From an uncultured Clostridia bacterium (GTDB taxonomy: Bacteria > Bacillota > Clostridia > Christensenellales > CAG-917), in NCBI GenBank assembly GCA_944332815.1, contig CALVKQ010000001.1, positions 113,697 through 177,696 of the forward strand: a stretch of DNA of 64,000 nt, written 5' to 3'. Both the position numbers and the translations under genes were made by a program. The notes beneath the pieces are model-generated. The model made no database searches and was not told the DNA's origin. It worked only from the letters and a program-made list of their open reading frames with translations. Of the stretch, positions 26,526 through 36,014 are shown piece after piece. Every line of letters begins with the position of its first letter. Positions within the stretch are counted from its first letter, which is position 1.

Positions 26526-26957
26526 TCATGCGCCCGTTGCCATCTTTATGCCGGCGAAGAGCATCAACCCGTAAAAAAGGAAGTCCAGAACGGGCGCCGC
26601 GAGCTTTTTGAGCGCCGCCGCGCCGATGATGCCGCCTGCCAGCACTCCTGCCACGGTCGGAGCGAGAAAGGAAGTGTCCGCCCCACCCTGCGCGGCGTAC
26701 ACCACGGCGCCGATAAGACACAACGGAAGTATGACCGCGATCGCCGTCGCATGCGCCTTCCTTTCGCCGAGAGCGGCGACGTAGGTGAGCACGGGCACGA
26801 CCAACATCCCTCCGCCTGCGCCGAACAGACCGTTCACCGCGCCCACCGCCGCGCCGCACACAAAGAGCAGCACATTGCGTTTTTTGCGCTTATCCGGGCG
26901 GAGAGTGGCGAACTTGCTCACGTTTTTGACCGCCGCAGCGGAAGTCATCCCCGACAT
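26526..26957 (-). CDS. half-size TauE/SafE family membrane protein (first of a pair)
   Basis: The 143-residue protein has a basic N-terminal segment, then four membrane helices with VGAVNGLFGAGGGMLVVPVL, the other half-repeat motif of the TauE/SafE family. GGAGG lies five bases before the ATG. It is followed after 93 bases by the second half-size protein; the two probably assemble as a heterodimer. Split pairs like this occur in Clostridia. Confidence 0.8.
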   Translation of the reverse strand: MSGMTSAAAVKNVSKFATLRPDKRKKRNVLLFVCGAAVGAVNGLFGAGGGMLVVPVLTYVAALGERKAHATAIAVILPLCLIGAVVYAAQGGADTSFLAPTVAGVLAGGIIGAAALKKLAAPVLDFLFYGLMLFAGIKMATGA

Positions 26958-27023
26958 TTTCCCCTCCTTTTTAACCTAGTCTTTATGTTTTAAGTGAAAA
27001 TATGAATTGCGGACCCAAAACGT

Positions 27024-27052
27024 TTGCAAAAAAAGTTTATTTGATTTAGAAT
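27024..27052 (+). promoter_or_regulatory. candidate sigma-A promoter for the surface lipoprotein
   Basis: TTGCAA is followed after 17 bases by TAGAAT, about 80 bases upstream of the ATG, in a locally AT-rich stretch. Confidence 0.5.
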
Positions 27053-27133
27053 ATCAAAGCCTGTATTGTTTAAGTACGGGCGCGCGCTATGCGCGGTAAC
27101 GATATTGCAAATCAACAACTTGTAAAGGATGTT

Positions 27134-30100
27134 ATGAAAAGAAAAAGGATTTCAATTCTGGTTCTGTTCCTGATCCTCGCGGTGGCGTTCTCCGCGGCGG
27201 TGTTCTCCGCCTGCAACGACAACACCACGCCTGTCACCGAGGGTGAAACGATCGAAGCCACGGAAGGGCTGCTCATCAGCAACTCCGACTTCAAAGTCAT
27301 CGGCACCGGCGGCGACTACCCTCACACCGTCACGGACTGGACGGGGGCGAAGCTCTACTCCTCCTCCACCGTTCCCGGCGATGTGATCTCCGGCGCGATA
27401 AGCCTTGACGAAGCGCTTTACTCCGCAGGACGCGAACTTTGGAACGACAACGGCAACGTCGACGCGGACGGCAAGACCCTCTATCAGAGGCTGACCGCGG
27501 AAGGCGGACAGGGCGGACATTATTCCGACGCGGAAGACGCGGTGAACAACATCCTCATGATCCATATGCCCACCACGGACATGGCGGAAAGTGAGGACGA
27601 CGACTACGGCCCCACCGCATACGGTTACACCTCCAAGTCCTTCTCGCTGGACGCCGCTTCTTACTACAAACTCTCCGTTGACGTGCTGACCTACAACATT
27701 GCCGGCACCGACGACGAGGACAACGTCCCCGGCGCGAGGATATACATCGCTTCCGCAGGCTATGCGGAGATATCCGGCATAGACACGCAGGGCGAGTGGC
27801 GCACTTACACCATCTATATCGAGAGCGCGGCGACTTCCTCCACCTCTCTCACCCTCAACCTGGGGCTTGGCAAATACAGCTCTTACTACCGTGACGGTCT
27901 GACCACCGGCTACGCTTTCTTTGACAACGTCGTGCTGGAAAAACTTGCCGACACCGACGATAAAACCGCGCAGGAGCAGTACAAAGACGGCGTCGCGGAG
28001 GAACTCACCGAGTACGAAGCGATAGCGCAGGAATACGCCGATAAGAACGCGACCGCCGACGACGAAGAGGCGGACACCCGTTCTCTTGCCGCGCTTTACT
28101 CCGCGATGAGCACTCGCACCATGTCCCTGCTCGTCCCCAACGGCAGGTTCGATTACGGCTCCACCACGATAGGCACGAGCGCGCCCTCCGGCTGGTCGCT
28201 GGTGACGGGCAAAGACGCCCCCACCTCTTACCGCTTCAACGGCGTCATCCGCGCCTCCCTCTTTGAGGAAAACTATTCCTCTTATGCAGGCACCTATTTC
28301 GTGGACCGCGTCGCGCACACTCCGGCGAGCGGACTTTCCGACGTGACCGCTCTCATGGAGGGGCGTCTTAACGACAGCATAGGCGACAGCCTGTATATGC
28401 TCTCCCAGCAGATGATGACCGCCCAGGGCATCCGCACCTCGCGCGAGATAGTCATCGAAAAGAACGGGCTTTACGCCATCAGCGTTGACGTGCTCACTTA
28501 CAACGTGTACGGCGGCGGCGTTTCCCTCATCCTCTCCGGCGACGGCGAAGACATCGTCATCGAAGGCATAGCGAAAAACAAGTACGACGGCATGGTGCTC
28601 TTCGGGCAGCGTCCTGCCGACACCTCCGTCCCCCAACCCGAGTGGACGACCTACACTTTCTACATCAAGGGCAACCAGTTCAAGGATATGTCCTATGATC
28701 TGACCCTGTGGCTGGGCACCGACAGCGCGGAAGACAACGAGGAGATGACTTACACTTACTACTCTTCCTCCTCCGCCTCCTCGACGGGCAGCCGGCGCAC
28801 CACCTATTCCGCGAACGGGACTTTCTCTTCGGGATGGGCGTTCTTTGACGACGTGACCCTGAAGCGTTACTCCGCAGACGAAGCAGGCGATTTCGAAACC
28901 GCCATCGACGGCGTGTTCGCCGGCATGGAGCTCGATGTCGACGGCGGCAGCGCGAACGCTATCTTCGCCGACCTGACGGGCAGCAGTTACTTCGCGGAGC
29001 CCGACGCCTCTTACGGCGGCATAGCCGGCGACTTCCGCACCGACGGAACGGACTTCGACTTCAAGGGCGACACCAGCGGCAAACCCGTTGGTTGGACCAA
29101 AACCGAAACTTCCGAGGAAGATCATCCTTCCGTCGTGGAAGGCAGAGTGACGGCAGGTACGGTCAGCCTCACCGACGAGGAGTATTACGCCTCGATAGGC
29201 TCCGTGCCCGGCGTGCCTTACGACAACGTGCCCGACACGGGCATGACCATCCGTTCCACCGAGAACGTAGCGTTCTCGATGCGTTCGGGCAACATCGATA
29301 TCCGCGCCAACAGCGCCTACACCATCTCCGTCTGGGTCAAGACGGACGGCGTGAAGGAAGGCACCGGCGCATATCTCTACCTCAAATCTCTGGACGAGAA
29401 TGACGAGGAAACCACCCTCGCTTCCTTCACCGCCATCAACACCGCGGAGGTGGAAACCTACAACGGTTGGTCGGAATATACCTTCTACATCAAAGGCTCC
29501 GACGAGGGCCGCGAGGAAGTCTGGCTGGAATTTGCGCTGGGCAGCGGCAACAGGTTCAACGCCTCCTCCCTTGCGGAAGGCGCGGCGTACTTTGCCAACC
29601 TCAGCATGCTCGGCATCACCTACGCCGACTACTCGGACGCGGCGGCAGGCACCTACATCAAGAAAGCGGACCTCTCCTCCGGCAGCAAGAGCGGCTCGTT
29701 TGCCAACGGCTCCTTCGGCAACATCGACTACGATGAGCTGGAAGACGCTCTCACCGCCTCCGACGACCCCTCTTACGGCACTCTGCAAGAGAGCGACGTG
29801 ACGGGCGTCCCCGAGGATTGGACCCTGAGCGATGCGGCTCTCTCCGACAATGAGAACTTCGTGGGCGGCGTCATCAAACTCAAAGAGTCCGCCCCCGGCA
29901 CTTGGGGCGCGAGCACGCAGGTCAACAACCTCTTCCCCGACAATGCGGACTTCTTCACCGATATCTACGCAGGCGCCCCCGACACCGCGAAAGGCGCGCC
30001 CTATCTGCTCGCATTGGCAGGGCTCGGGGAGAGCTTCTCCGCAGGTTATCTCTCCGACAGCTTCACGCTGGACGCCTCCACCAACTATTCCGTGAGCGTG

Positions 30101-31636
30101 TGGGCGAGAGCAACCGAAGGCAGCACGGGCATGATCTTCCTGCAAGGCGAAGCCTCCGGCTCCCTCGTGAGCGACGATGAGGACGAACCTATCTACTTCT
30201 CCGTCATAGCGGACGGCGAATGGCACAAGTACACCTTCAACATCGAAGTGGGTCTTACGGACGTTTCCCTCAGACTCGGTCTGTGGCTGGGTGAGAACAC
30301 GGGCATCACGGGCAGCGAAGAGGACGCCAAGGATTCCTCCGGCATCATCCTGTTCGACTCCGTGACCATGAGCGAAGGGCTCACCGAGGACGAGATAGCG
30401 GACTACGAGCCCGGCACCCTCAACGGCGAAGCGTTCGAAACCGTGAAGAGGATATCCTTCCACACCGACTCCTTCGACACTTTGGAAGGCAGCACCTCCT
30501 CCACCGACGAGGACGGCGAGAACATCCTCTCCACTCCCAACGGCTGGTCGGGCGCGGTGGGCGGCAGCGATCAGGATCGTGACGACACCATCTCCGGCGT
30601 GTTCAACACCTCCAACCCCACCACCGAAGTCATAGGGCCCGACCCCGAAGGCGGCGACGGTGTGTCCTATGTGACCGGGCTCGGTCCCGACCTTGACATC
30701 GACGATTTCAACGCTTCCGAACAAGAAGTCAACGATTGGTTGGAGAAAGAAGGTATAACCTCTCCCACCGACGCGGACAGAGAGGAAGCCATCGCGGCAA
30801 TAAAGGCGGAGAAATACTATGAAGCGGTCGCGGCAAGACTGCTGCCCGGCGACGCGCTGCCCATGGACGGCGTGGACGGCAAAAACGTGCTCGTCATAAA
30901 CAACATCCAGGACAGCGCTTACCGTTACAGCCGCTCGGACTACACCCTGACCGCGGAAAGAGCGTATCAGATCACCGTCCGCGTGTTCACCTACGGCATA
31001 GGGCATGTGGACGAGAACGGTAAGTGGACCGCGGCGTCCGCGGACAAGGACAACGGCGCTTACATCGAGCTCACCCTCGGCTCCGGCAGCGACGCGGAGA
31101 AACTCGTCTTTGACGGCATAAAGACGGAGAACGGCTGGGTCACCTACACCTTCCTGGTGCTGGCTCCCTCCGAAGACGTGTCCAGCGTGACTCTGCGCCT
31201 CGGGCTCGGCATCTACGATGCGGACGACGAAGATAAACTGGTGAGCGGCTACGCGTTCTTCGATGCGGTGTCCGTGCGCGATATCGGCGGCGAGAACGAG
31301 TTCGGTATGGCAGTCGAAAATATGCCCGGCGAGGGCGAAGAAGGCTACGGCACCTTTGCCCAGTGCAGGATCCCCGAAGAAGCGGAACAGGGTGCGACGG
31401 ACAGCGAAGACGACTCCGCAACGCAGGCGCCCTCCAACTCCTTCAACCTCGACGCGCTGTGGTGGATGGTCCCGACCATCGTCATCGGGCTTGCCATCAT
31501 CGCCGTGGTCATCGTCTACTTCGTCAGGAAGTACAAGAAGAAGTTCACCAAGAAGTCTTCCGACGATCCCACCGACAGCGTGTCCGCGTCCAACGTCCGC
31601 AAGAAGAAGAGCGATTACGACGCCTTCAACGAGTGA
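27134..31636 (+). CDS. large surface lipoprotein with five beta-sandwich modules and a C-terminal membrane helix
   Basis: The 1500-residue protein has a lipoprotein-type signal ending at FSAC (Cys27). Five similar modules of 100-140 residues follow at about 166-271, 435-578, 717-830, 975-1083 and 1270-1386. Each runs: Leu/Tyr-rich strand with ISVDVLTYN or equivalent, then W.TYTFYI, then LWLGLG, then GYAFFDNV. The pattern resembles carbohydrate-binding jelly rolls, but no named CBM family is certain. A membrane helix at about 1444-1465 and a basic, Ser-rich cytoplasmic tail end the protein. The ATG at 27134 has AAAGGA upstream. It is flanked by its own promoter and terminator and is probably a glycan-binding surface protein. 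Confidence 0.8.
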   Translation: MKRKRISILVLFLILAVAFSAAVFSACNDNTTPVTEGETIEATEGLLISNSDFKVIGTGGDYPHTVTDWTGAKLYSSSTVPGDVISGAISLDEALYSAGRELWNDNGNVDADGKTLYQRLTAEGGQGGHYSDAEDAVNNILMIHMPTTDMAESEDDDYGPTAYGYTSKSFSLDAASYYKLSVDVLTYNIAGTDDEDNVPGARIYIASAGYAEISGIDTQGEWRTYTIYIESAATSSTSLTLNLGLGKYSSYYRDGLTTGYAFFDNVVLEKLADTDDKTAQEQYKDGVAEELTEYEAIAQEYADKNATADDEEADTRSLAALYSAMSTRTMSLLVPNGRFDYGSTTIGTSAPSGWSLVTGKDAPTSYRFNGVIRASLFEENYSSYAGTYFVDRVAHTPASGLSDVTALMEGRLNDSIGDSLYMLSQQMMTAQGIRTSREIVIEKNGLYAISVDVLTYNVYGGGVSLILSGDGEDIVIEGIAKNKYDGMVLFGQRPADTSVPQPEWTTYTFYIKGNQFKDMSYDLTLWLGTDSAEDNEEMTYTYYSSSSASSTGSRRTTYSANGTFSSGWAFFDDVTLKRYSADEAGDFETAIDGVFAGMELDVDGGSANAIFADLTGSSYFAEPDASYGGIAGDFRTDGTDFDFKGDTSGKPVGWTKTETSEEDHPSVVEGRVTAGTVSLTDEEYYASIGSVPGVPYDNVPDTGMTIRSTENVAFSMRSGNIDIRANSAYTISVWVKTDGVKEGTGAYLYLKSLDENDEETTLASFTAINTAEVETYNGWSEYTFYIKGSDEGREEVWLEFALGSGNRFNASSLAEGAAYFANLSMLGITYADYSDAAAGTYIKKADLSSGSKSGSFANGSFGNIDYDELEDALTASDDPSYGTLQESDVTGVPEDWTLSDAALSDNENFVGGVIKLKESAPGTWGASTQVNNLFPDNADFFTDIYAGAPDTAKGAPYLLALAGLGESFSAGYLSDSFTLDASTNYSVSVWARATEGSTGMIFLQGEASGSLVSDDEDEPIYFSVIADGEWHKYTFNIEVGLTDVSLRLGLWLGENTGITGSEEDAKDSSGIILFDSVTMSEGLTEDEIADYEPGTLNGEAFETVKRISFHTDSFDTLEGSTSSTDEDGENILSTPNGWSGAVGGSDQDRDDTISGVFNTSNPTTEVIGPDPEGGDGVSYVTGLGPDLDIDDFNASEQEVNDWLEKEGITSPTDADREEAIAAIKAEKYYEAVAARLLPGDALPMDGVDGKNVLVINNIQDSAYRYSRSDYTLTAERAYQITVRVFTYGIGHVDENGKWTAASADKDNGAYIELTLGSGSDAEKLVFDGIKTENGWVTYTFLVLAPSEDVSSVTLRLGLGIYDADDEDKLVSGYAFFDAVSVRDIGGENEFGMAVENMPGEGEEGYGTFAQCRIPEEAEQGATDSEDDSATQAPSNSFNLDALWWMVPTIVIGLAIIAVVIVYFVRKYKKKFTKKSSDDPTDSVSASNVRKKKSDYDAFNE

Positions 31637-31700
31637 CGTTAAAAGATAATGTCCGCTCCGGACGAAAGCCAAAGACTTTGTCCGGAAGATCACAAGGCAA

Positions 31701-31729
31701 AAAAGCCCTCTCGCAACGGGAGGGCTTTT
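31701..31729 (+). terminator. intrinsic terminator after the surface lipoprotein
   Basis: A perfect 10-bp stem, AAAAGCCCTC / GAGGGCTTTT, with a nine-base loop is followed by a T-run. Confidence 0.82.
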
Positions 31730-31829
31730 TGTTGCCGTAACGGATCTCCGCCTTCACGACCGCAACGCGGCGCACCTTTCCCCGAATTTTTTCCGTTGCC
31801 CCGGCATATCATTGCTTGCGAGGCGAAAA

Positions 31830-33335
31830 TTGAACGGTACGGTAAGATCTTTCTCCATAGTGACTATATTCTCAGTGGCTACGCGGCTGCTCTCCTTCCT
31901 TTTCAAGATATGGATGTCGCGCACCCTCGGCGCGGAAGCGGTGGGACTTTATCAGATAGCGTTCAGCGTGCTGCTCCTGCTCTTCTCCTTCACCGCCGGC
32001 GCACCCACCGTGCTGTCGCGCAAAGTCGCGGAATGTGCGGCGCGCGGCGACGTGAAACGCCAGAATTCTCTTACCACGGCGTCCCTGCTCATCGGGCTTA
32101 TCTCTTCCTGCGCCGTCTGCGTCGTCTTCCTCGCCTGCTCACGGCACCTCGGCGGCATCTTCGCGGACGAGAGATGCATCCCCATATTCCTCGTCATGCT
32201 GCCCACGCTCATCACTTCTTCGCTGTACGCTCCCCTGCGCAGCTGGTTCTGGGGCAGGAAGAATTTCCTCGCTTTCTCCTCTCTGGAACTGGTGGACGAG
32301 GTGCTGAAAATAGGCTTTTCCATGCTGCTTGCAGGCGGTTTCTTCGCCGCATTGACGGGCGCGGTGGGAGTGGCTGTCGCACTCGTGCTGTCGGACGCGG
32401 TTTCCGTGGCGATACTCTTTGTCGTATTCTTCCGCTGTGGGGGCAGGCTCGCGCGGCCTACGGGCGCAAAGGAACTCATCTCCGCCACTCTTCCCCTCTC
32501 CGCGGTGCGCGTGCTCACCTCCCTCTCCGCCTCCCTCTCCGCGCTGGTCATACCGGGACAGCTGATGGCAGGAGGGATGTCCGCCGCCGTCGCCACCGCG
32601 CAGTACGGCAGAGTCGCAGGCATGGCGCTCCCCCTCATCATGGCGCCCGTCACGGTCATCTCCGCCCTGTCCGTCGTGCTCATACCCGACCTTGCGGAAC
32701 TCGCCTCCACCGGCAAATACGACGAAATACGCTCCAAACTCCGCGTTTCCCTGCTGTTTGCCGCGATCGTGGCGTCCGCATTCTTCGCCGTCTACGTCCC
32801 CCTCGGGCGCGAACTCGGCATATTCTTCTTCGGCGACGAAGAGGCAGGCAAACTTGTGTCCTATGCCGCTGTGATAATCTTCCCGTTGGCTCTCGGGAGC
32901 ATCACCACCCCCGTGCTCAACTCCCTCGGCATGGAAAAATTCTCCTTCATAAGCTACGTCTGTGGGCTCATATGCTCCCTCCCGTGCATATTTATCCTGC
33001 CGCGCCACATAGGCATCTACGCCGCCGCCGTCGCAAGCGGCGTGGGCTTCGCCGTCACGGCGTCCATGAACTCCGTCTTCCTCATGCGCAGGCTTGGCGC
33101 GCCGCAGGGGCTGGGACGTCCGCTCGGCGTGTGCCTCTTTTCCCTCCCACTCGCCATGCTCGGAGTATTTTTGGAAAGGCTCACCTCTCCTCACCTCAAA
33201 GAACTCTTCGTCATCATAGCCGTATGCCTGCCCGTGATGGGGATGTTCTGCCTGTTCATCTCGGCATTCGGGATAGTGGATGCGCGTGGGATCATCGCCA
33301 TGCTGCTGCCCACGCGCGCCAAACGCCGCGCATAA
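31830..33335 (+). CDS. SpoVB/MurJ-type lipid flippase (MATE-like, MOP superfamily)
   Basis: The 501-residue membrane protein has about 14 hydrophobic helices. Its start is typical of polysaccharide and lipid-II flippases of the SpoVB group (TRLLSFLFKIWMSRTLGAEA, then GLYQIAF). Such proteins move lipid-linked cell-wall precursors across the membrane, for the spore cortex in SpoVB. The start is set at TTG 31830 because GAGG lies six bases upstream; another TTG at 31812 has no site. It is followed by DUF421 and DUF4363 genes on the same strand. Confidence 0.82.
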   Translation: MNGTVRSFSIVTIFSVATRLLSFLFKIWMSRTLGAEAVGLYQIAFSVLLLLFSFTAGAPTVLSRKVAECAARGDVKRQNSLTTASLLIGLISSCAVCVVFLACSRHLGGIFADERCIPIFLVMLPTLITSSLYAPLRSWFWGRKNFLAFSSLELVDEVLKIGFSMLLAGGFFAALTGAVGVAVALVLSDAVSVAILFVVFFRCGGRLARPTGAKELISATLPLSAVRVLTSLSASLSALVIPGQLMAGGMSAAVATAQYGRVAGMALPLIMAPVTVISALSVVLIPDLAELASTGKYDEIRSKLRVSLLFAAIVASAFFAVYVPLGRELGIFFFGDEEAGKLVSYAAVIIFPLALGSITTPVLNSLGMEKFSFISYVCGLICSLPCIFILPRHIGIYAAAVASGVGFAVTASMNSVFLMRRLGAPQGLGRPLGVCLFSLPLAMLGVFLERLTSPHLKELFVIIAVCLPVMGMFCLFISAFGIVDARGIIAMLLPTRAKRRA

Positions 33336-33363
33336 AAGTCGTCCGCTTCCGCACAATAGCACC

Positions 33364-34074
33364 ATGCTCAACCTGTTTGTGCGGTGCATAGTCATCTACT
33401 TCTTCCTGCTCGTCGCCATGCGCCTTATGGGCAAACGTCAGCTGGGAGAATTGCAGCCCTTCGAATTTGCCATCACCCTGGTGGCAAGCGACCTTGCGTG
33501 CATCCCGATGAGCGACCCCACCATCCCGATAATCTACGGCGTGATCCCCGTGTTCACGCTGTTCGTGGTGCATATCCTCATCACCAAACTCGCCTCGGGC
33601 AGCCTGCGCTTCCGCAAACTGCTCAACGGCAAACCCATCGTGGTCATCGAAAAGGGGAATCTGCTCCCCGACGTCCTCAAAGAACTCAACATGAACATAG
33701 ACGACCTGCTGGAAGCCCTGCGCGCAGGCGGCTACTTCGACCCGGGCGAGGTGGAATACGCCATCCTGGAAACCAACGGCACGATGACCGTGCTGCCAAA
33801 ATCGCAGTTCCGCCCCCTCACCCCCTCCGACGTGTCCGTCAGCACTCAGCCTGCGGATATGCCCGTGACGGTGGTCATGGAGGGCAGCTTTATGGGCGCG
33901 AATATGAAAGGTCTGCAAACGGTGGACAAGGAGCGCGTCATGCGCCTGCTGGACACCCTCGGCATGAAACAGTCGGACGTGCTCCTGCTGCTCGTGACGG
34001 GGGATAAGGTGTTCGTGCAACCGTACGCAGGCGACAGCATCACGGTCACTTTCCCCACGGAGGACGGCGAATGA
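33364..34074 (+). CDS. DUF421 (YetF/YcaP) membrane protein
   Basis: The 236-residue protein shows the family signature MGKRQLGELQPFEFAITLV after the first helix, three N-terminal membrane helices, and two soluble DUF421 segments (LNGKPIVVIEKG; LLEALRAGGYFDPGEVEYAI). In Bacillus, related proteins are found in spore membranes; the biochemical role is unclear. The ribosome binding site is weak. The stop overlaps the next ATG. Confidence 0.88.
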   Translation: MLNLFVRCIVIYFFLLVAMRLMGKRQLGELQPFEFAITLVASDLACIPMSDPTIPIIYGVIPVFTLFVVHILITKLASGSLRFRKLLNGKPIVVIEKGNLLPDVLKELNMNIDDLLEALRAGGYFDPGEVEYAILETNGTMTVLPKSQFRPLTPSDVSVSTQPADMPVTVVMEGSFMGANMKGLQTVDKERVMRLLDTLGMKQSDVLLLLVTGDKVFVQPYAGDSITVTFPTEDGE

Positions 34075-34448
34075 AAAGGCTTGTCGCGGCTCTCGTCATA
34101 CTCGCCGCCATCGTCACGGGAGGAGTGCTGGAAGCCGTGCGCGTGGAAAGCATATTCGACGAACTGGAAACGCGCATATACGCCCTGGAAGAAGCGATAA
34201 AATCTCCCGACGACGACGCGCTGGACGAAGTGAAGACCCTGACCGTCTGGTGGGAGGAAAAGCGCAAGGAAATGGAACTTTACACCTGGTCACCGGATAT
34301 GCGCGCCTTTTCCGCCGCGCTCGCGGAAACGGAGGGGTCGCTGGAATGCGGCGACGACAAGAACGCGTTAAGCAAATGTCAGTCCCTCCTTACCATGGCG
34401 CACAACCTGCGCGACCTTCTGAACTTCAACGCCGCAGACATCATCTGA
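34071..34448 (+). CDS. DUF4363 family protein
   Basis: The 125-residue protein has an N-terminal signal-like helix and an all-helical, acidic exported domain (starts VESIFDELETRIYALEEAI) matching DUF4363. It is translationally coupled to the DUF421 gene by a four-base overlap, a pairing common in Firmicutes that implies a joint membrane function. Confidence 0.82.
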   Translation: MKRLVAALVILAAIVTGGVLEAVRVESIFDELETRIYALEEAIKSPDDDALDEVKTLTVWWEEKRKEMELYTWSPDMRAFSAALAETEGSLECGDDKNALSKCQSLLTMAHNLRDLLNFNAADII

Positions 34449-34525
34449 ACCATGCCAGACAGGAATAAGGCAGTGCGTGAACGCCACTGCTCCGGGACGC
34501 GCACGGAACGCTTCGTGCGCGCCCG

Positions 34526-35932
34526 TCACTCCCCCTCGCCGCAAAACCTCTCTTTCATGTCGTAGATGTCCCCTGCGCCCAAAAACAGTACGACGTCATA
34601 TGCGTGCGCTCTCATTTTCACCATATCCCATACTTCTTCTGCCGAATTTGCAAGATAAACTTTGCAATTCGGATAATTCGAGCACATCGCACTTTGCAAC
34701 TCCGCGGACGTGGCGCCCTGCGCTTCGCGCTCTCTCGCCGCATAAACGGGCATGAGGATCACCTCCTCTTCCCCTCCCAAAGCGGCGGCAAAATCCGACA
34801 TATAGCGCGCGGTGCGAGAGTAAGTGTGCGGCTGGAACACGGGCAGCACCCTCCCCCTCATTTTCGCCGCGGCAAGGGTGCATTTCAGTTCGGTGGGGTG
34901 GTGCGCGTAATCGAAGATCAGCTCCGCGCCGCACAGACGCCCTGCCTTTTCAAACCTGCGTTTCACCCCTCCGAAAGTTTCCAGCGCGGCGCACGCGGCG
35001 TCAAGTTCCGCGCCGAGCTCGCACGAAAGCGCCAGCGCGAACACCGCGTCCTCGGCATAATGCGCACCCGGGAAGTTCAGATGCGCCTTTGCGCACGCGC
35101 CCTCTGCTACGACCTCTACCGTTTGTCCGTCCGCGCATTCGAGTGTTCTCATAAACGAATATGTGCATTTGCGCATATGTGCACCATAAAGCGAAGCGCC
35201 CCCTCCATGCTCCGCGCCCTTCCCCTCTCGTATGGCGATATGCGCACCCGTCGATACGTATACGTCGCTTTCACGCACTATCGTGAGAGGACATTTTTCG
35301 ACAAATTCCGCAAAAACTCCGCGCACCTCGTTTATGTCCGCGTAACAGTCGGGATGGTCGCATTCCATGTTGGTGATGACGGCGATATCCGGCGAAAGCG
35401 CAAGCAGGTGCCGCCTGAACTCGCACGCCTCCGTGAGAAACATCCCTCGCGGCAGGCTGCCGTCTTTTTCGCGCACGACGGTGAGGTTCCCCATGCCTTC
35501 GGGTTCGCCGCCTATGTGCCCGACGAACGGGATGCCGCAGCTCTTCAAAATGTGCGCGGTCATTGCCGCGACGGTGGTCTTGCCGTGCGTCCCTGCGACT
35601 GCCGCCACCGTGCGGAACTCGGACGCCACCTCCGCCAAAAATTCCTGCCGCTCCTCCATGCGTTTGCCGAGCGAACGCGCAGCCGCCACTTCCGCGTCGG
35701 AAAGCGGCACGGCAGACGAGCGCACCACCAGGTCCGCCTCCTTTATCATTTCCTCTCGCGATCCGAAATAAACCTGCGCGCCCAAAGCGGACAGCCTTTC
35801 CGTCGCGCGCCCGAGCACACGGTCGCTGCCGGACACGCGCGCCCCCGACAAAAGACAGTACTCGGCAAGCGCGCACATGCTCGCGCCGCCCACCCCCACA
35901 AAATGCACCCTTTTCCCAGCAAGATCCGGCAT
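34526..35932 (-). CDS. murC: UDP-N-acetylmuramate--L-alanine ligase
   Basis: The 468-residue enzyme adds L-Ala to UDP-MurNAc in peptidoglycan synthesis. It has the N-terminal Rossmann segment HFVGVGGASMCALA, the ATP loop VAGTHGKTT at residues 112-120, ECDHPD in the central domain and FDYAHHPTEL in the third. The length matches MurC. There is no obvious ribosome binding site, and a TATAGT box lies only five bases before the ATG. The repeat island B is directly upstream, so its expression signals may lie within repeats. Confidence 0.93.
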   Translation of the reverse strand: MPDLAGKRVHFVGVGGASMCALAEYCLLSGARVSGSDRVLGRATERLSALGAQVYFGSREEMIKEADLVVRSSAVPLSDAEVAAARSLGKRMEERQEFLAEVASEFRTVAAVAGTHGKTTVAAMTAHILKSCGIPFVGHIGGEPEGMGNLTVVREKDGSLPRGMFLTEACEFRRHLLALSPDIAVITNMECDHPDCYADINEVRGVFAEFVEKCPLTIVRESDVYVSTGAHIAIREGKGAEHGGGASLYGAHMRKCTYSFMRTLECADGQTVEVVAEGACAKAHLNFPGAHYAEDAVFALALSCELGAELDAACAALETFGGVKRRFEKAGRLCGAELIFDYAHHPTELKCTLAAAKMRGRVLPVFQPHTYSRTARYMSDFAAALGGEEEVILMPVYAAREREAQGATSAELQSAMCSNYPNCKVYLANSAEEVWDMVKMRAHAYDVVLFLGAGDIYDMKERFCGEGE

Positions 35933-36014
35933 ACTAAACTATATGCCGCGCCCATCCCTCCTAGTTCGCCCGACACCCTCTTTACTGGGAGTACAGACCC
36001 CCTCCTCCCCCGAA

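Noticed and set aside
27152..31693. 1513-codon open frame on the minus strand opposite the surface lipoprotein
   Set aside because: Same codon-bias artefact; the plus-strand frame has a good start, a lipoprotein signal, repeated modules and a terminator.
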